From assembly GCA_017428385.1 (NCBI GenBank), contig JAFRQX010000038.1:62001-126000 (forward strand): DNA of 64,000 nucleotides, read 5' to 3'. Each line of letters begins with the position of its first letter. The first letter of the stretch is position 1. The DNA is from Clostridia bacterium. Lineage in GTDB: Bacteria; Bacillota; Clostridia; Christensenellales; Aristaeellaceae. Both the position numbers and the translations under genes were made by a program. A model generated the notes under the pieces. That model did no database searches. It saw nothing but the letters and a program-made list of their open reading frames with translations, and was not told the DNA's origin. Of this stretch, positions 8,152 to 16,122 are shown piece after piece.

Positions 8152-8213
8152 CGGAACGGGTCAAAAGTCATAAATGTTATCTGACATTATACCTGGAAAA
8201 GAATAAATAACCG

Positions 8214-8282
8214 GCGAGCGGTTTGCTTGTCCTTGAGGGAAGGAAGCTTCCAAGTGGGACAGCAAACCGCTCGCTTTGTTTT
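8214..8282 (+). terminator. Strong long-stem terminator of the first RiPP operon
   Basis: GCGAGCGGTTTGC and GCAAACCGCTCGC form a perfect 13-bp stem, extended inward by TGTCC/GGGACA, with a small inner hairpin around AAGCTT. TTTGTTTT follows. Confidence 0.85.
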
Positions 8283-8318
8283 ATAAGCCTTTCAGCGTTT
8301 ATGTTTACAAATAAAAGT

Positions 8319-8567
8319 ACAACAATGTTACACACAAAAAGTGACATATTGATTACGTAACCAAAATGATTGTATAAGCATCAAATGATCAATGATCTTT
8401 ATATGGAAAATATTGTATGTAAACCAGCATACATGTTGATATGACTGTATTTTGGCCGTGAAAACGTTTGAAAAGAACCAAAATATACATATGTTACATA
8501 GTTACGCGTTTTGGAATAAAAAAAGTTACACAGACGGATTGAAAGTGGCTTATATCGCCCTTAAAAT
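8319..8567 (+). promoter_or_regulatory. RiPP-locus promoter region B with conserved GTTAC boxes
   Basis: The region has ACAACAATGTT (8319), TGACATATTGATTACGTAAC (8342-8361), AAACGTTTGAA (8462), ATGTTACATAGTTACG (8491-8506), AAAGTTACACAGACGGA, then TTGAAA (8539-8544), a 17-bp spacer and TAAAAT (8562-8567). All these blocks recur in order upstream of 17674; the core also recurs upstream of 16123. Transcription would start near 8574, about 80 nt before the 91-aa precursor. Repeated GTTAC units suggest an activator site next to -35. Confidence 0.75.
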
Positions 8568-8653
8568 ATATATTGTGAAATCGTATTGTTTACTGAATGT
8601 CGCCGAGAGCGAGACGCAGATAAAGAGACAACAGATTTAAGGGGGATAACATA

Positions 8654-8929
8654 ATGAAGTTTGCAAAGCCTTGGTTGGAGATCCTGAAACTTGAAGCTAC
8701 AGATATCATTGCGACCAGTTGCGGAGTATACTTTGCTGATTCTGCTTCTGCGGCCAGCTCTCAATGTACTGGGTATGCTGTGCAGGGGAACGGCAATTTT
8801 ACCTGTAATTCATTCATGGGCTATGGCAATGGGAATAAGCCGAAGAACAAAACGGTAGTAACAATTGATGGCGGTGCCGGCGGAAAATATGAGTATCAGG
8901 CCCAGGGCAACCATTGGGTGCCGGTGTGA
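8654..8929 (+). CDS. 91-aa RiPP precursor peptide 3
   Basis: AAGGGGG lies 9 nt before the ATG. The first 22 residues (KF-x2-P, LEILKLE, then DIIATS) match the leaders of the two Cys-rich peptides, which ties this gene to the same recognition system. The 69-residue core is different: three Cys, many Gly, Asn and Ser (NGNFTCNSFMGYGNGNKP), and a tail with DGGAGGKYEY. It has no signal peptide. It has its own conserved promoter and is followed by a hairpin and an exporter gene. The high Gly/Asn/Ser content would suit crosslinking or phosphorylation, but the modification is unknown. Confidence 0.7.
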   Translation: MKFAKPWLEILKLEATDIIATSCGVYFADSASAASSQCTGYAVQGNGNFTCNSFMGYGNGNKPKNKTVVTIDGGAGGKYEYQAQGNHWVPV

Positions 8930-8961
8930 TCAAATTGTATTGAACTGGAAAAGGTTTTATC

Positions 8962-8998
8962 ATGCGCCTTCTCGAATATAACAGAAGGCGCATTTTCA
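8962..8998 (+). terminator. Hairpin between precursor 3 and its exporter
   Basis: ATGCGCCTTCT and AGAAGGCGCAT form a perfect 11-bp stem followed by TTTTC. It probably lets only part of transcription reach the exporter and so keeps precursor in excess. Confidence 0.75.
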
Positions 8999-9027
8999 TA
9001 TACAGAAGAACATAAAGAGGATGTTGT

Positions 9028-10782
9028 ATGAGATTTGGTACGATAGACTCTCTGAAAGAACGAAAGAAGAATGGAACCTTCAGGGAAATCTTCACTGACT
9101 GGAAGTGGATTTTTTCCTATACTAAAAGGTTTAAAGGCTCCATTATACTTTATACAATCCTGGGACTCCTGAGCAGTACTCTGGGGCTGGTTTCATCCAT
9201 TGCGGGAAAATTTCTTGTTGATGTTGTGATCGGCCATAAGGTGGATCAGCTGTGGCTGGCTGCGGTTGTAATTGCCGGCAGTGCCTTGCTCACGTTGGCT
9301 GTCGGGAATATCAGCGGACATATCAAGCAGAAGCTTGATGTAGATATGACGCACGCAATCCGTTCAGATGTTTTTGACAGCATTATGGAAGCTGACTGGG
9401 AATCCCTGAACAGCTTTTCCAATGGGGATGTACTGCATAGGTTCCATGGGGATATCTCTACTATATCAAGCAATGCGGTGGATTGGCTGCCGTCAATGAT
9501 CATTACAGCATACAGCTTCATAGCAACTTTTGTGGTGATCTGGCATTACAGCCCGGTCATGAGCCTGATTGCTCTTTCCAGTGCCCCTGTGCTTATGCTG
9601 ATGAGCCGTTACCTGGTGGAAAAACAGAAAAACCATCGTAAAGAAATGGCACAGATGACTAGTTCAATGTATGCTTTTGAAACAGAAGCATTGTATAACC
9701 TGGATACTGTAAAGAGCTTTGGCATCAAAGGCATGTTTAAAGCACAGCTGAAAGACTTGCAGGCACAATACAGACATATCACAATGGCCTGGCACATGTT
9801 CCAGATCAAAACAAATGTATTTATGACAATTGTAAGCCTGCTGGTGGAATACGCGGCTTACGGCTATGCGCTTTTCCTTTTGTGGGGCGGACAGATTACA
9901 TACGGTACGATGACGCTGTTTCTCCAGCAGCGAAGCAACCTTTCAGGCAATTTTCACAGCCTGGTCGGAACAGTGCCCGGGTTTATCAATGGCAGTGTAG
10001 CTGCTCACAGGCTTCAGGAATTATTGAAATTGCCCAGGGAGAAGCATGGAGAAACGGATATACCGGAAGAATATTTCCAGGGCAAACTGACCGTGAAAAT
10101 GAACCTGGTGGATTTTGCGTACAACAACGGAGAAAAAGTCATTGAGCGGTCTGATTTCATCGCTGAACCGGGAAAGATTACAGCTCTGGTCGGTCCCAGC
10201 GGAGAAGGGAAGACTACGGTACTGAGGTTGCTGCTGGGGATTGTTCAACCTGAAGAAGGCAACTGTGTTTTTGAATCTGAAAATGGGAACACGCTGAACC
10301 TGAGTGCTGACAGCCGTGTCCTGATTTCATATGTGCCGCAGGGAAACAGCCTGATGAGCGGAACCATTGCTCAGAATATGCGGCTGGCCAGGAAAGAAGC
10401 GACAGAGGAAGAGATTATAGCGGCGCTGAAGATGGCCTGCGCCTGGGAGTTTGTAGAGAAACTGGAAAAGGGAATCTACAGCGAGATTCAGGAAAAGGGA
10501 AAAGGCCTGTCTGAAGGACAGGCACAGCGTATTGCGATTGCTCGGGCATTGCTGCGTGATGCACCGGTCATGCTGATGGATGAGGCGACAAGCGCCCTGG
10601 ATGTGGAAACGGAAAGGAATGTACTGAAGAATATCCTGCAAAAGTCTCCGGAAAAGACATTTATTATTACCACACACAGGCCGACAGTGCTGAGTATGTG
10701 TGATAAGGTGTACAGGGTCGTAGATCGGAAGATCACGGAATTGGGGCAGGAAGAAGTGGAGACGATTGTGAGGAACTTCTGA
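9028..10782 (+). CDS. ABC transporter, permease-ATPase fusion (peptide exporter 1)
   Basis: The protein has 584 aa. The N-terminal half has six hydrophobic segments (first near residues 36-66), and the C-terminal ATPase has Walker A GPSGEGKTT (389-397), signature LSEGQAQRIAIARAL and Walker B VMLMDEATSALD. Such half-transporters work as dimers to export peptides or lipids. There is no N-terminal C39 peptidase domain, so it cannot itself cleave a double-glycine leader. It lies 99 nt behind precursor 3 and shares its promoter, so export of that peptide is the likely job. It resembles the second exporter at 13239. Confidence 0.85.
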   Translation: MRFGTIDSLKERKKNGTFREIFTDWKWIFSYTKRFKGSIILYTILGLLSSTLGLVSSIAGKFLVDVVIGHKVDQLWLAAVVIAGSALLTLAVGNISGHIKQKLDVDMTHAIRSDVFDSIMEADWESLNSFSNGDVLHRFHGDISTISSNAVDWLPSMIITAYSFIATFVVIWHYSPVMSLIALSSAPVLMLMSRYLVEKQKNHRKEMAQMTSSMYAFETEALYNLDTVKSFGIKGMFKAQLKDLQAQYRHITMAWHMFQIKTNVFMTIVSLLVEYAAYGYALFLLWGGQITYGTMTLFLQQRSNLSGNFHSLVGTVPGFINGSVAAHRLQELLKLPREKHGETDIPEEYFQGKLTVKMNLVDFAYNNGEKVIERSDFIAEPGKITALVGPSGEGKTTVLRLLLGIVQPEEGNCVFESENGNTLNLSADSRVLISYVPQGNSLMSGTIAQNMRLARKEATEEEIIAALKMACAWEFVEKLEKGIYSEIQEKGKGLSEGQAQRIAIARALLRDAPVMLMDEATSALDVETERNVLKNILQKSPEKTFIITTHRPTVLSMCDKVYRVVDRKITELGQEEVETIVRNF

Positions 10783-10835
10783 GATGGAAGTTCCTCTATG
10801 ATTTTTGTTGTGATATGGTTTTATAGACGGAATGT

Positions 10836-10870
10836 AAGCCGGATCTTGTAATCTGGTTTGTTTTTGTTTT
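10836..10870 (+). terminator. Terminator after exporter 1
   Basis: AAGCCGGAT and ATCTGGTTT pair imperfectly (one G-T) and are followed by GTTTTTGTTTT. Very similar AAGCCGGA hairpins end the transcripts at 17303 and 18476. Confidence 0.7.
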
Positions 10871-10985
10871 GAATTAATATTGAAAAAATGAAAAAGGCTT
10901 ATATGTGTAGAAGGTGAAAAGTATGCAAATAGCTAAGTATATATTATTATACAAATAGTTTGATTCGAAAATGGGGTATAGACTA

Positions 10986-11162
10986 ATGGATAATAAGGTT
11001 ACAATTAAATCTATACATATAAGGAATTATATATGGGGTCCTCATAACAATAGAAAGTCTAATATTGTAAAACTGGTTGCAACAGCTTCTGCTATAGATA
11101 AGAAAGAATACATAGATGGATTTAGAAATCCTATTATTGAGTTAGAAAAAAGATTCTTGTAG
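10986..11162 (+). pseudogene. Small frame upstream of the TIR gene, probably frameshifted
   Basis: The frame from the ATG at 10986 gives 58 aa ending IIELEKRFL. Directly after the stop, the +2 frame continues as DLRDLQNEIKTKEDRGEND and runs to a TAA at 11226, overlapping the TIR start. One missing base near 11160 would join the two parts into an approximately 80-aa protein with a helical C-terminal half. GC is low, as in the TIR gene. No family is recognised. It may be a small partner of the TIR protein that has decayed, or chance coding. Confidence 0.35.
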
Positions 11163-11213
11163 ATTTACGAGATTTACAAAATGAAATAAAGACGAAAGAA
11201 GATAGAGGGGAAA

Positions 11214-13091
11214 ATGATAAAGCCTAAATTTGAATTTCAATGTATAAGAGAATCGGACAAGATATACTTCATTTTAAAAAATGTATCTCCTTTATCAATT
11301 TCAAATATAAAGTTGGAATCATTTATTCTTCAGGATCATGATGGAAAAGAAAACAATATAATACTTTGGAATAATTCATTTCCCACCTCAATAGGAACCC
11401 AAGAAACGGTAAAATTCGATTATGAACATTCATTTTTAAAACAAAGGCCTATTGGTGCCAGAGAATTCATTTGTGTTTTTTCAATGGAAGATGAATACGA
11501 CAATGTATTCAAATGTGTAGCAAAGAAAGATGTGAGTAATTGTAAAGTAGATGGTGCTCTAGGAAGATGGGAAACAATTGTAAGTGTTGAAGAAGAAAAT
11601 GAAAACGAGAAAGATGAGGATGAAGAAAAGATGAAGACAAAAATCTTTATTTCACATCGTAGCTGGGATAAAGAGTACGCAGAAGCAATAGTCGATTTCA
11701 TGGAAAATTTGGGAGTGGAATCTGAATCAATAGTATGTACGTCTGTGGCGGATCATATTATACCGAATGGAAGAAAAATATATGATTGGTTGAGAGAACA
11801 ATTTTTAGAATATAAACTTCATATGGTTTTTCTACTTTCTGATAATTACTATAAAAGTCCTGATTGTTTGAACGAAATGGGTGCGGCATGGGTGACTAAA
11901 GCTGATTCTGATGTTGTACTATTACCAGGATTTAACCCTGATAAAATTGAAGGTTGCATAGGAAAGGATACAATGGCTATCTATTTTGATGGACCCAATG
12001 ACATATTATTAGACAGGATAAAGCAATTAAGAGATAAAGTATGTCTTGAATTTGGTTTGAATAAACCTGGCGATAGAAGATGGGAGAACATCAGAGGAGA
12101 TTTGATTGCAAAAATAAAAAGTAGAGAGTCAAAAACAGAATCGGAGGATGATATACGACAACCGATCTTTGATGTAAAAATAACGGATGTGAATCATTCA
12201 CTTCCGAATATGGTTGAAGTGATAGATCTTTGGGGGCGGCAACATGGAGCCAATTCCAAACATAAAAATGTGCAAATGCAGATTATCTTGTGTAATGATG
12301 TAACAATCCGAAATCTTAAAGTATTCGGTCAATTTGTAGATACAGTAGCTAAAAAAGACAAACCATATCCTTTTGCAATATGCTATCTTGAGTCACCTGA
12401 TGCGCGTAATCGTAAACATGTGTGGGTATTATCCAGAGAAAACTATCCAGCAGGTGAAGATGGTTATCCAAAGATTGTGACAATTGAGTATTGTATCGAT
12501 AATACACAATATAAACAAACCTTTGGAATAAACAATGACCATGTTTATATGCCTATACAAACAGAAGTGGTTGAGGAAAAGAAGCTTGAAAAGATTATAA
12601 GCTTGAAAAATAAAATGAAGGAGGATTTCTATAGACCTATATCGGAATTAAAGCAATACACAACTGCGCAATTGTGGGCAGATCCAAGCAAAAAGTTGGT
12701 ACGAAGCAAAACAATAATTATGGCTACTGATTGCCAAGATCCAAAATGGAATACAGATGGAAAATATGGCGAGTATGAAATGCTAGATTTCTGTGATGCA
12801 GGATTGCTCTTATGGGATTATACATCCGCAGGTGTAGAAGTAACGTATTATCAAGGTGATGAGTTGATGACGACAAAAGCTCATAGACTTTGGTGCTTGT
12901 TGTTTGAAGATGTTGTAGCGTACGATATGAAGGGTAATGAGAGTTATAACGAGCCGATCATTTATGTGGAGAATAGACCCGGGAAAAAACAATTTAGAAA
13001 AGATTATTATTGGGATGACGAGACACATAACTATATAGATAATGGAATGATTGTAGAAGTTAAAGAAATTCAACTTCATATCGAAAGATAA
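11214..13091 (+). CDS. TIR-domain protein, putative defence effector
   Basis: The protein has 625 aa. Residues 1-125 form a beta-rich domain (FILKNVSPLSISNIKLESF), then an acidic linker (126-139, mostly Glu and Asp), then a TIR domain from about 142 to 255: KIFISHRSWDKEYA, the central ESIVCTS, MVFLLSDNYYKSPDCLNEMGAAW. Glu221 sits where the NADase Glu of TIR domains is found. The remaining 370 residues have no domain I recognise and include a tail of aromatic strands. GAGGGG precedes the ATG. AT-rich codon use marks it as foreign to the RiPP locus it interrupts. Bacterial TIR proteins often act in anti-phage abortive infection; that role is inferred. Confidence 0.75.
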   Translation: MIKPKFEFQCIRESDKIYFILKNVSPLSISNIKLESFILQDHDGKENNIILWNNSFPTSIGTQETVKFDYEHSFLKQRPIGAREFICVFSMEDEYDNVFKCVAKKDVSNCKVDGALGRWETIVSVEEENENEKDEDEEKMKTKIFISHRSWDKEYAEAIVDFMENLGVESESIVCTSVADHIIPNGRKIYDWLREQFLEYKLHMVFLLSDNYYKSPDCLNEMGAAWVTKADSDVVLLPGFNPDKIEGCIGKDTMAIYFDGPNDILLDRIKQLRDKVCLEFGLNKPGDRRWENIRGDLIAKIKSRESKTESEDDIRQPIFDVKITDVNHSLPNMVEVIDLWGRQHGANSKHKNVQMQIILCNDVTIRNLKVFGQFVDTVAKKDKPYPFAICYLESPDARNRKHVWVLSRENYPAGEDGYPKIVTIEYCIDNTQYKQTFGINNDHVYMPIQTEVVEEKKLEKIISLKNKMKEDFYRPISELKQYTTAQLWADPSKKLVRSKTIIMATDCQDPKWNTDGKYGEYEMLDFCDAGLLLWDYTSAGVEVTYYQGDELMTTKAHRLWCLLFEDVVAYDMKGNESYNEPIIYVENRPGKKQFRKDYYWDDETHNYIDNGMIVEVKEIQLHIER

Positions 13092-13132
13092 ATGATGAAA
13101 TTTGAGAAATGTAACATAGTATAGAATATCGT

Positions 13133-13161
13133 AAAGGAGACTTGAACAAGTCTCCTTTTAT
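13133..13161 (+). terminator. Terminator after the TIR gene
   Basis: AAAGGAGACTT and AAGTCTCCTTT form a perfect 11-bp stem with loop GAAC, followed by T residues. Confidence 0.85.
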
Positions 13162-13162
13162 A

Positions 13163-13191
13163 TGGCACTCAATGTGTATCTATGATATAAT
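13163..13191 (+). promoter_or_regulatory. Possible promoter of exporter 2
   Basis: TATAAT at 13186-13191 is a perfect -10 box; the -35 region 17 bp upstream (TGGCAC) is weak. None of the conserved GTTAC boxes of the other RiPP promoters is present here, so the intact locus may once have been transcribed through this point before the TIR gene entered. Confidence 0.45.
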
Positions 13192-13238
13192 ACAATAAGT
13201 CATTTAATCGAAATAATATGTTCTGATTCAGGAGCAGT

Positions 13239-14912
13239 ATGGAAAGTAATCTGCAGAGAGTTAAGGCTGTATTCAGCAGTCCGGCTTATAAGGCGATCAA
13301 CCGGTGGACTAAGCCGTTCCACGGGGCTATTTTGGCTGTCTCTTTGCTGGGGATTTCCGGGACTGTATTGTCCTTGTGGTTGACATTGGTGACAAAGAGC
13401 CTGATTGACGGTGCGACAAGTCATGACAGCAGCCTGCTCTGGAAATATGGTTTGCTGCTTGTGCTCATTATTGCGGCAGAGCGTGGAATCTCTGTACTGA
13501 CTTCTTGGTTGCGAACCAGGACATCTGCACGGATGCAGCTGGAAATGCAGCGCCAGGTGACGACTTCGCTCATGAGCAAAGAATATCCGGCATTGAAGCC
13601 CTTCCATAGCGGGGAATTGGTAAGCCGTGTGTTTTCAGATGTTAACGTGGTTAAAGAAGGCGTGTTGAATCTGTTGCCTTCTGTTCTGCGGCTGATTGTT
13701 TCCTTTGTTGGTGCGGCTGGTATCCTGATCACCATGGACTGGCGGTTTGTGCCGGTGATCATCATTGTCGGGATTCTGGGTGTGGTGGTAACAGCTCTCT
13801 TTAAAAACCCGATGAAACGCCGGCATAAGCGAATGCAGGACGCACAGGCAAAGCTGCATGCATCTACGCAGGAGACATTGGAGAATGTGCGGCTTATCAA
13901 AGCTTCTGTTTCGGAAGAGCGGGCACTGGATACGATGGATGAGCATCGGGAACATCTGGCCAAGGAGCAGATCCGGAACGGAAAGCTTTCCATTGCCATG
14001 AACAATGGCCTGGGCAGTTTGTTTGATATCAGCTGGCTGGTGTGTAACCTGTGGGGCTGTGTGAAGATCTACCAGGGCACATTTACCTATGGCGGACTGG
14101 CTGCCCTGATTCAGCTCGTGGGACGGATCCAGGGACCGATTGCCAGTGCTGTGAGCCTGATCAGCCAGATGTATGGCGTAGTGGCATCAGCGGAGCGGCT
14201 GCAGGAAGTCATCGGATTACCGGATGAGGATCCCGGAACACCCCTCAAGGCTTTTGATGAAATCCGCCTGGAGAATGTTGGGTTCCAGTATGAGGAAAGT
14301 CCGGAAGATGTGCTGAAGGACGTTAACGCAGTCATTAAGCGGGGAGACTTTGTAGCCCTGACGGGCATATCCGGAGGCGGCAAGACGAGCCTGTTCCAGC
14401 TGTTGCTGGGCATTTATCGTCCGAATACAGGAAAAGTTAGCTTTGTGAACAGAGGAGAAACGGTTGCTGCAAGCAAAGGAACAAGGGGACTCTTCGCCTA
14501 TGTGCCCCAGGGCAATATGCTGATGAGCGGCACCCTGAAAGAAAACATTACCATGTTTACCGATTCGGCAGATGCGGAAGCAATCCATGCGGCAGTACAC
14601 GCAGCCTGCCTGGAGGAGCTGGTGGATAAAATCGGCATGGAAGCGCGGCTGGGTGAGCGGGGCATCGGCCTGTCTGAAGGTCAGGCGCAGCGGCTGGCCA
14701 TTGCCAGGGCCCTGCTTAGCAATGCGCCTATATTGCTTCTGGATGAAGCTACCAGTGCTTTGGATGAGGAAACGGAAGCTAATGTTCTGAAAAATATCTC
14801 TATGATGCATGATAAAACAGTCATTATTGTGACGCACAGAAGAGCGGCACTTGATATTTGTGACAGGTTCTTCAGGCTGGAAGATGGAAGGCTGATTGAG
14901 GACAAGAAATAA
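13239..14912 (+). CDS. ABC transporter, permease-ATPase fusion (peptide exporter 2)
   Basis: The protein has 557 aa. It has an N-terminal membrane domain of six hydrophobic helices, then an ATPase with Walker A GISGGGKTS (376-384), LSEGQAQRLAIARAL and LLLDEATSALD. Motifs such as YVPQGN, LMSGT and the GLSEGQ neighbourhood are nearly the same as in exporter 1, so the two are paralogues and could pair as a heterodimer. It has no C39 peptidase. AGGAG lies 4 nt before the ATG, which is a short spacing. Confidence 0.85.
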   Translation: MESNLQRVKAVFSSPAYKAINRWTKPFHGAILAVSLLGISGTVLSLWLTLVTKSLIDGATSHDSSLLWKYGLLLVLIIAAERGISVLTSWLRTRTSARMQLEMQRQVTTSLMSKEYPALKPFHSGELVSRVFSDVNVVKEGVLNLLPSVLRLIVSFVGAAGILITMDWRFVPVIIIVGILGVVVTALFKNPMKRRHKRMQDAQAKLHASTQETLENVRLIKASVSEERALDTMDEHREHLAKEQIRNGKLSIAMNNGLGSLFDISWLVCNLWGCVKIYQGTFTYGGLAALIQLVGRIQGPIASAVSLISQMYGVVASAERLQEVIGLPDEDPGTPLKAFDEIRLENVGFQYEESPEDVLKDVNAVIKRGDFVALTGISGGGKTSLFQLLLGIYRPNTGKVSFVNRGETVAASKGTRGLFAYVPQGNMLMSGTLKENITMFTDSADAEAIHAAVHAACLEELVDKIGMEARLGERGIGLSEGQAQRLAIARALLSNAPILLLDEATSALDEETEANVLKNISMMHDKTVIIVTHRRAALDICDRFFRLEDGRLIEDKK

Positions 14913-15024
14913 ATTCAGAATTACTTATAGTTAGGCGAATGGGGTTTTTATGGTCAGGTGGCATATTGGAGTAGGAAGAGGATGCTTTCTGGCCTGAAGC
15001 TTATAAACTGGAGTAAGGTTTTAT

Positions 15025-15705
15025 ATGCGAGATATCATCATCGGGGATATACACGGGTGTAATAAAGAGCTTTGTGCCCTGCTGGATAAAGTGAAACCGG
15101 GAAAAGAAGACCGGATCATCCTGCTGGGGGACCTGTTTGACCGGGGACCGGAAAGCTGGGAAGTGTTTTATACCATTAAGAATCTGGCAAGGGAATATGC
15201 TGAACGTTTTGTTTTGCTACGGGGAAACCATGAGGATTACCTGCTGCGGGAGAAACTGACGCTGATGCAGCGTAGAATCTGGGATAAGGTGGGAAAGGGA
15301 ACCACGGTTGCTTCCTTTTTGGCGCATGGGGAAAAGATGGAAGACGCAGCACCCTGGATCCGGGAACACTGCCGGATGTACTATAAAGGAGAAAGGTTCC
15401 AGTGCGTGCATGCGGGCTTGCTGGTGGATCCCATTGAAGTGAATGATACAGAGACCATGATCCATGATCATGGGATTGTACTTAGGAACTGCTATAAAGG
15501 CCCTCTGACCGTTGTGGGACATATTGCACTGAGTGATCCGATCTGGTTCAAGGGAGATGAGGAAACAACTGAAATCCTTCCGTACGGCGTATGGATGGAA
15601 CTGCCGGAAAAGGGAACCATCTGTATTGATACCGGAGCCGGAAAAGGCGGAAGGCTGACGGCAATGGTGATTGAAGACGAGAAGTATATGCTGGTTCGCG
15701 TTTGA
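15025..15705 (+). CDS. PPP-family metallophosphoesterase (Ser/Thr phosphatase-like)
   Basis: The protein has 226 aa and all motifs of the PPP superfamily in order: GDIHGC (residues 7-12), GDLFDRG, RGNHEDYLL, then CVHAG and VVGHI near the C terminus. These bind two metals that hydrolyse phosphoesters. Bacterial members are protein phosphatases (PrpA type) or diadenosine tetraphosphatases; the short length fits the former. It lies between exporter 2 and the second radical SAM gene, in the same direction and not far from two HprK-like kinases. Removal of phosphate from the peptide or a carrier is an attractive but unproven role. Confidence 0.8.
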   Translation: MRDIIIGDIHGCNKELCALLDKVKPGKEDRIILLGDLFDRGPESWEVFYTIKNLAREYAERFVLLRGNHEDYLLREKLTLMQRRIWDKVGKGTTVASFLAHGEKMEDAAPWIREHCRMYYKGERFQCVHAGLLVDPIEVNDTETMIHDHGIVLRNCYKGPLTVVGHIALSDPIWFKGDEETTEILPYGVWMELPEKGTICIDTGAGKGGRLTAMVIEDEKYMLVRV

Positions 15706-15752
15706 TTGCATGAAGGACTGATTCCCCAGGAGATACAATGAAATGGATAATG

Positions 15753-15786
15753 GATCCGACCAAAGATTGGCCGGATCTTTTTCTTT
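15753..15786 (+). terminator. Terminator after the phosphatase gene
   Basis: GGATCCGACCAA and TTGGCCGGATC pair with one mismatch around loop AGA, followed by TTTTTCTTT. Confidence 0.75.
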
Positions 15787-15833
15787 GATGATGGGAGAGA
15801 ATAATTACATAAGGGATACGTAACTATATGGGT

Positions 15834-15849
15834 GCTGAGAACAACAAAA
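15834..15849 (+). promoter_or_regulatory. Shared upstream element of the two radical SAM genes, copy 2
   Basis: GCTGAGAACAACAAAA repeats the element at 3924-3939 exactly. It lies about 180 bp before the -35 box of the promoter described next, whereas copy 1 lies 44 bp before its -35 box. Confidence 0.4.
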
Positions 15850-15968
15850 GGAGAGCGTAGTAACAGAAACGATATGATGTATGTAATGCATAGTACATAT
15901 GGGGATATGTGGTTTGCCTGAAGAAAGGGTATGGGATCCATGTGTTCAGTGGAAGAAGTCAGACAGGC

Positions 15969-16043
15969 GTTATATAGTTACGTGTTAGGGAAACAAATCG
16001 GAATTGCAGATGGATTGAACGTGGGTAATCCGCAAAGTAAAAT
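15969..16043 (+). promoter_or_regulatory. RiPP-locus promoter D, inside the apparent 5' end of radical SAM gene 2
   Basis: GTTATATAGTTACG (15969-15982) is followed, at exactly the same distance as in regions B and C, by GGATTGAAC with -35 TTGAAC (16015-16020), a 17-bp spacer and TAAAAT (16038-16043). The GCAGATGGATTGAA stretch matches region C closely. Transcription would begin near 16050, so codons upstream of that point cannot be translated from this promoter. Confidence 0.7.
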
Positions 16044-16122
16044 AAATACAGGTATAGGTCTTGTTTCCAAAGGATGTTTGTACAGTATATTGTCAACCCA
16101 ACGTGATATGGAGAATATCGCT

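Noticed and set aside
8214..8282. Long stem after the S24/S26 gene as a riboswitch
   Set aside because: It follows a stop codon, ends in a T-tract and shows no conserved loop motif; a terminator explains it.
8452..8640. 62-codon plus-strand frame before precursor 3
   Set aside because: It lies across the conserved promoter boxes and -35/-10 elements, has no ribosome site, and its coding sense is not conserved in the equivalent region C.
15931..16122. N-terminal extension of radical SAM 2
   Set aside because: It contains the third copy of the locus promoter; the ribosome site and the family-like N terminus support a start at 16123.
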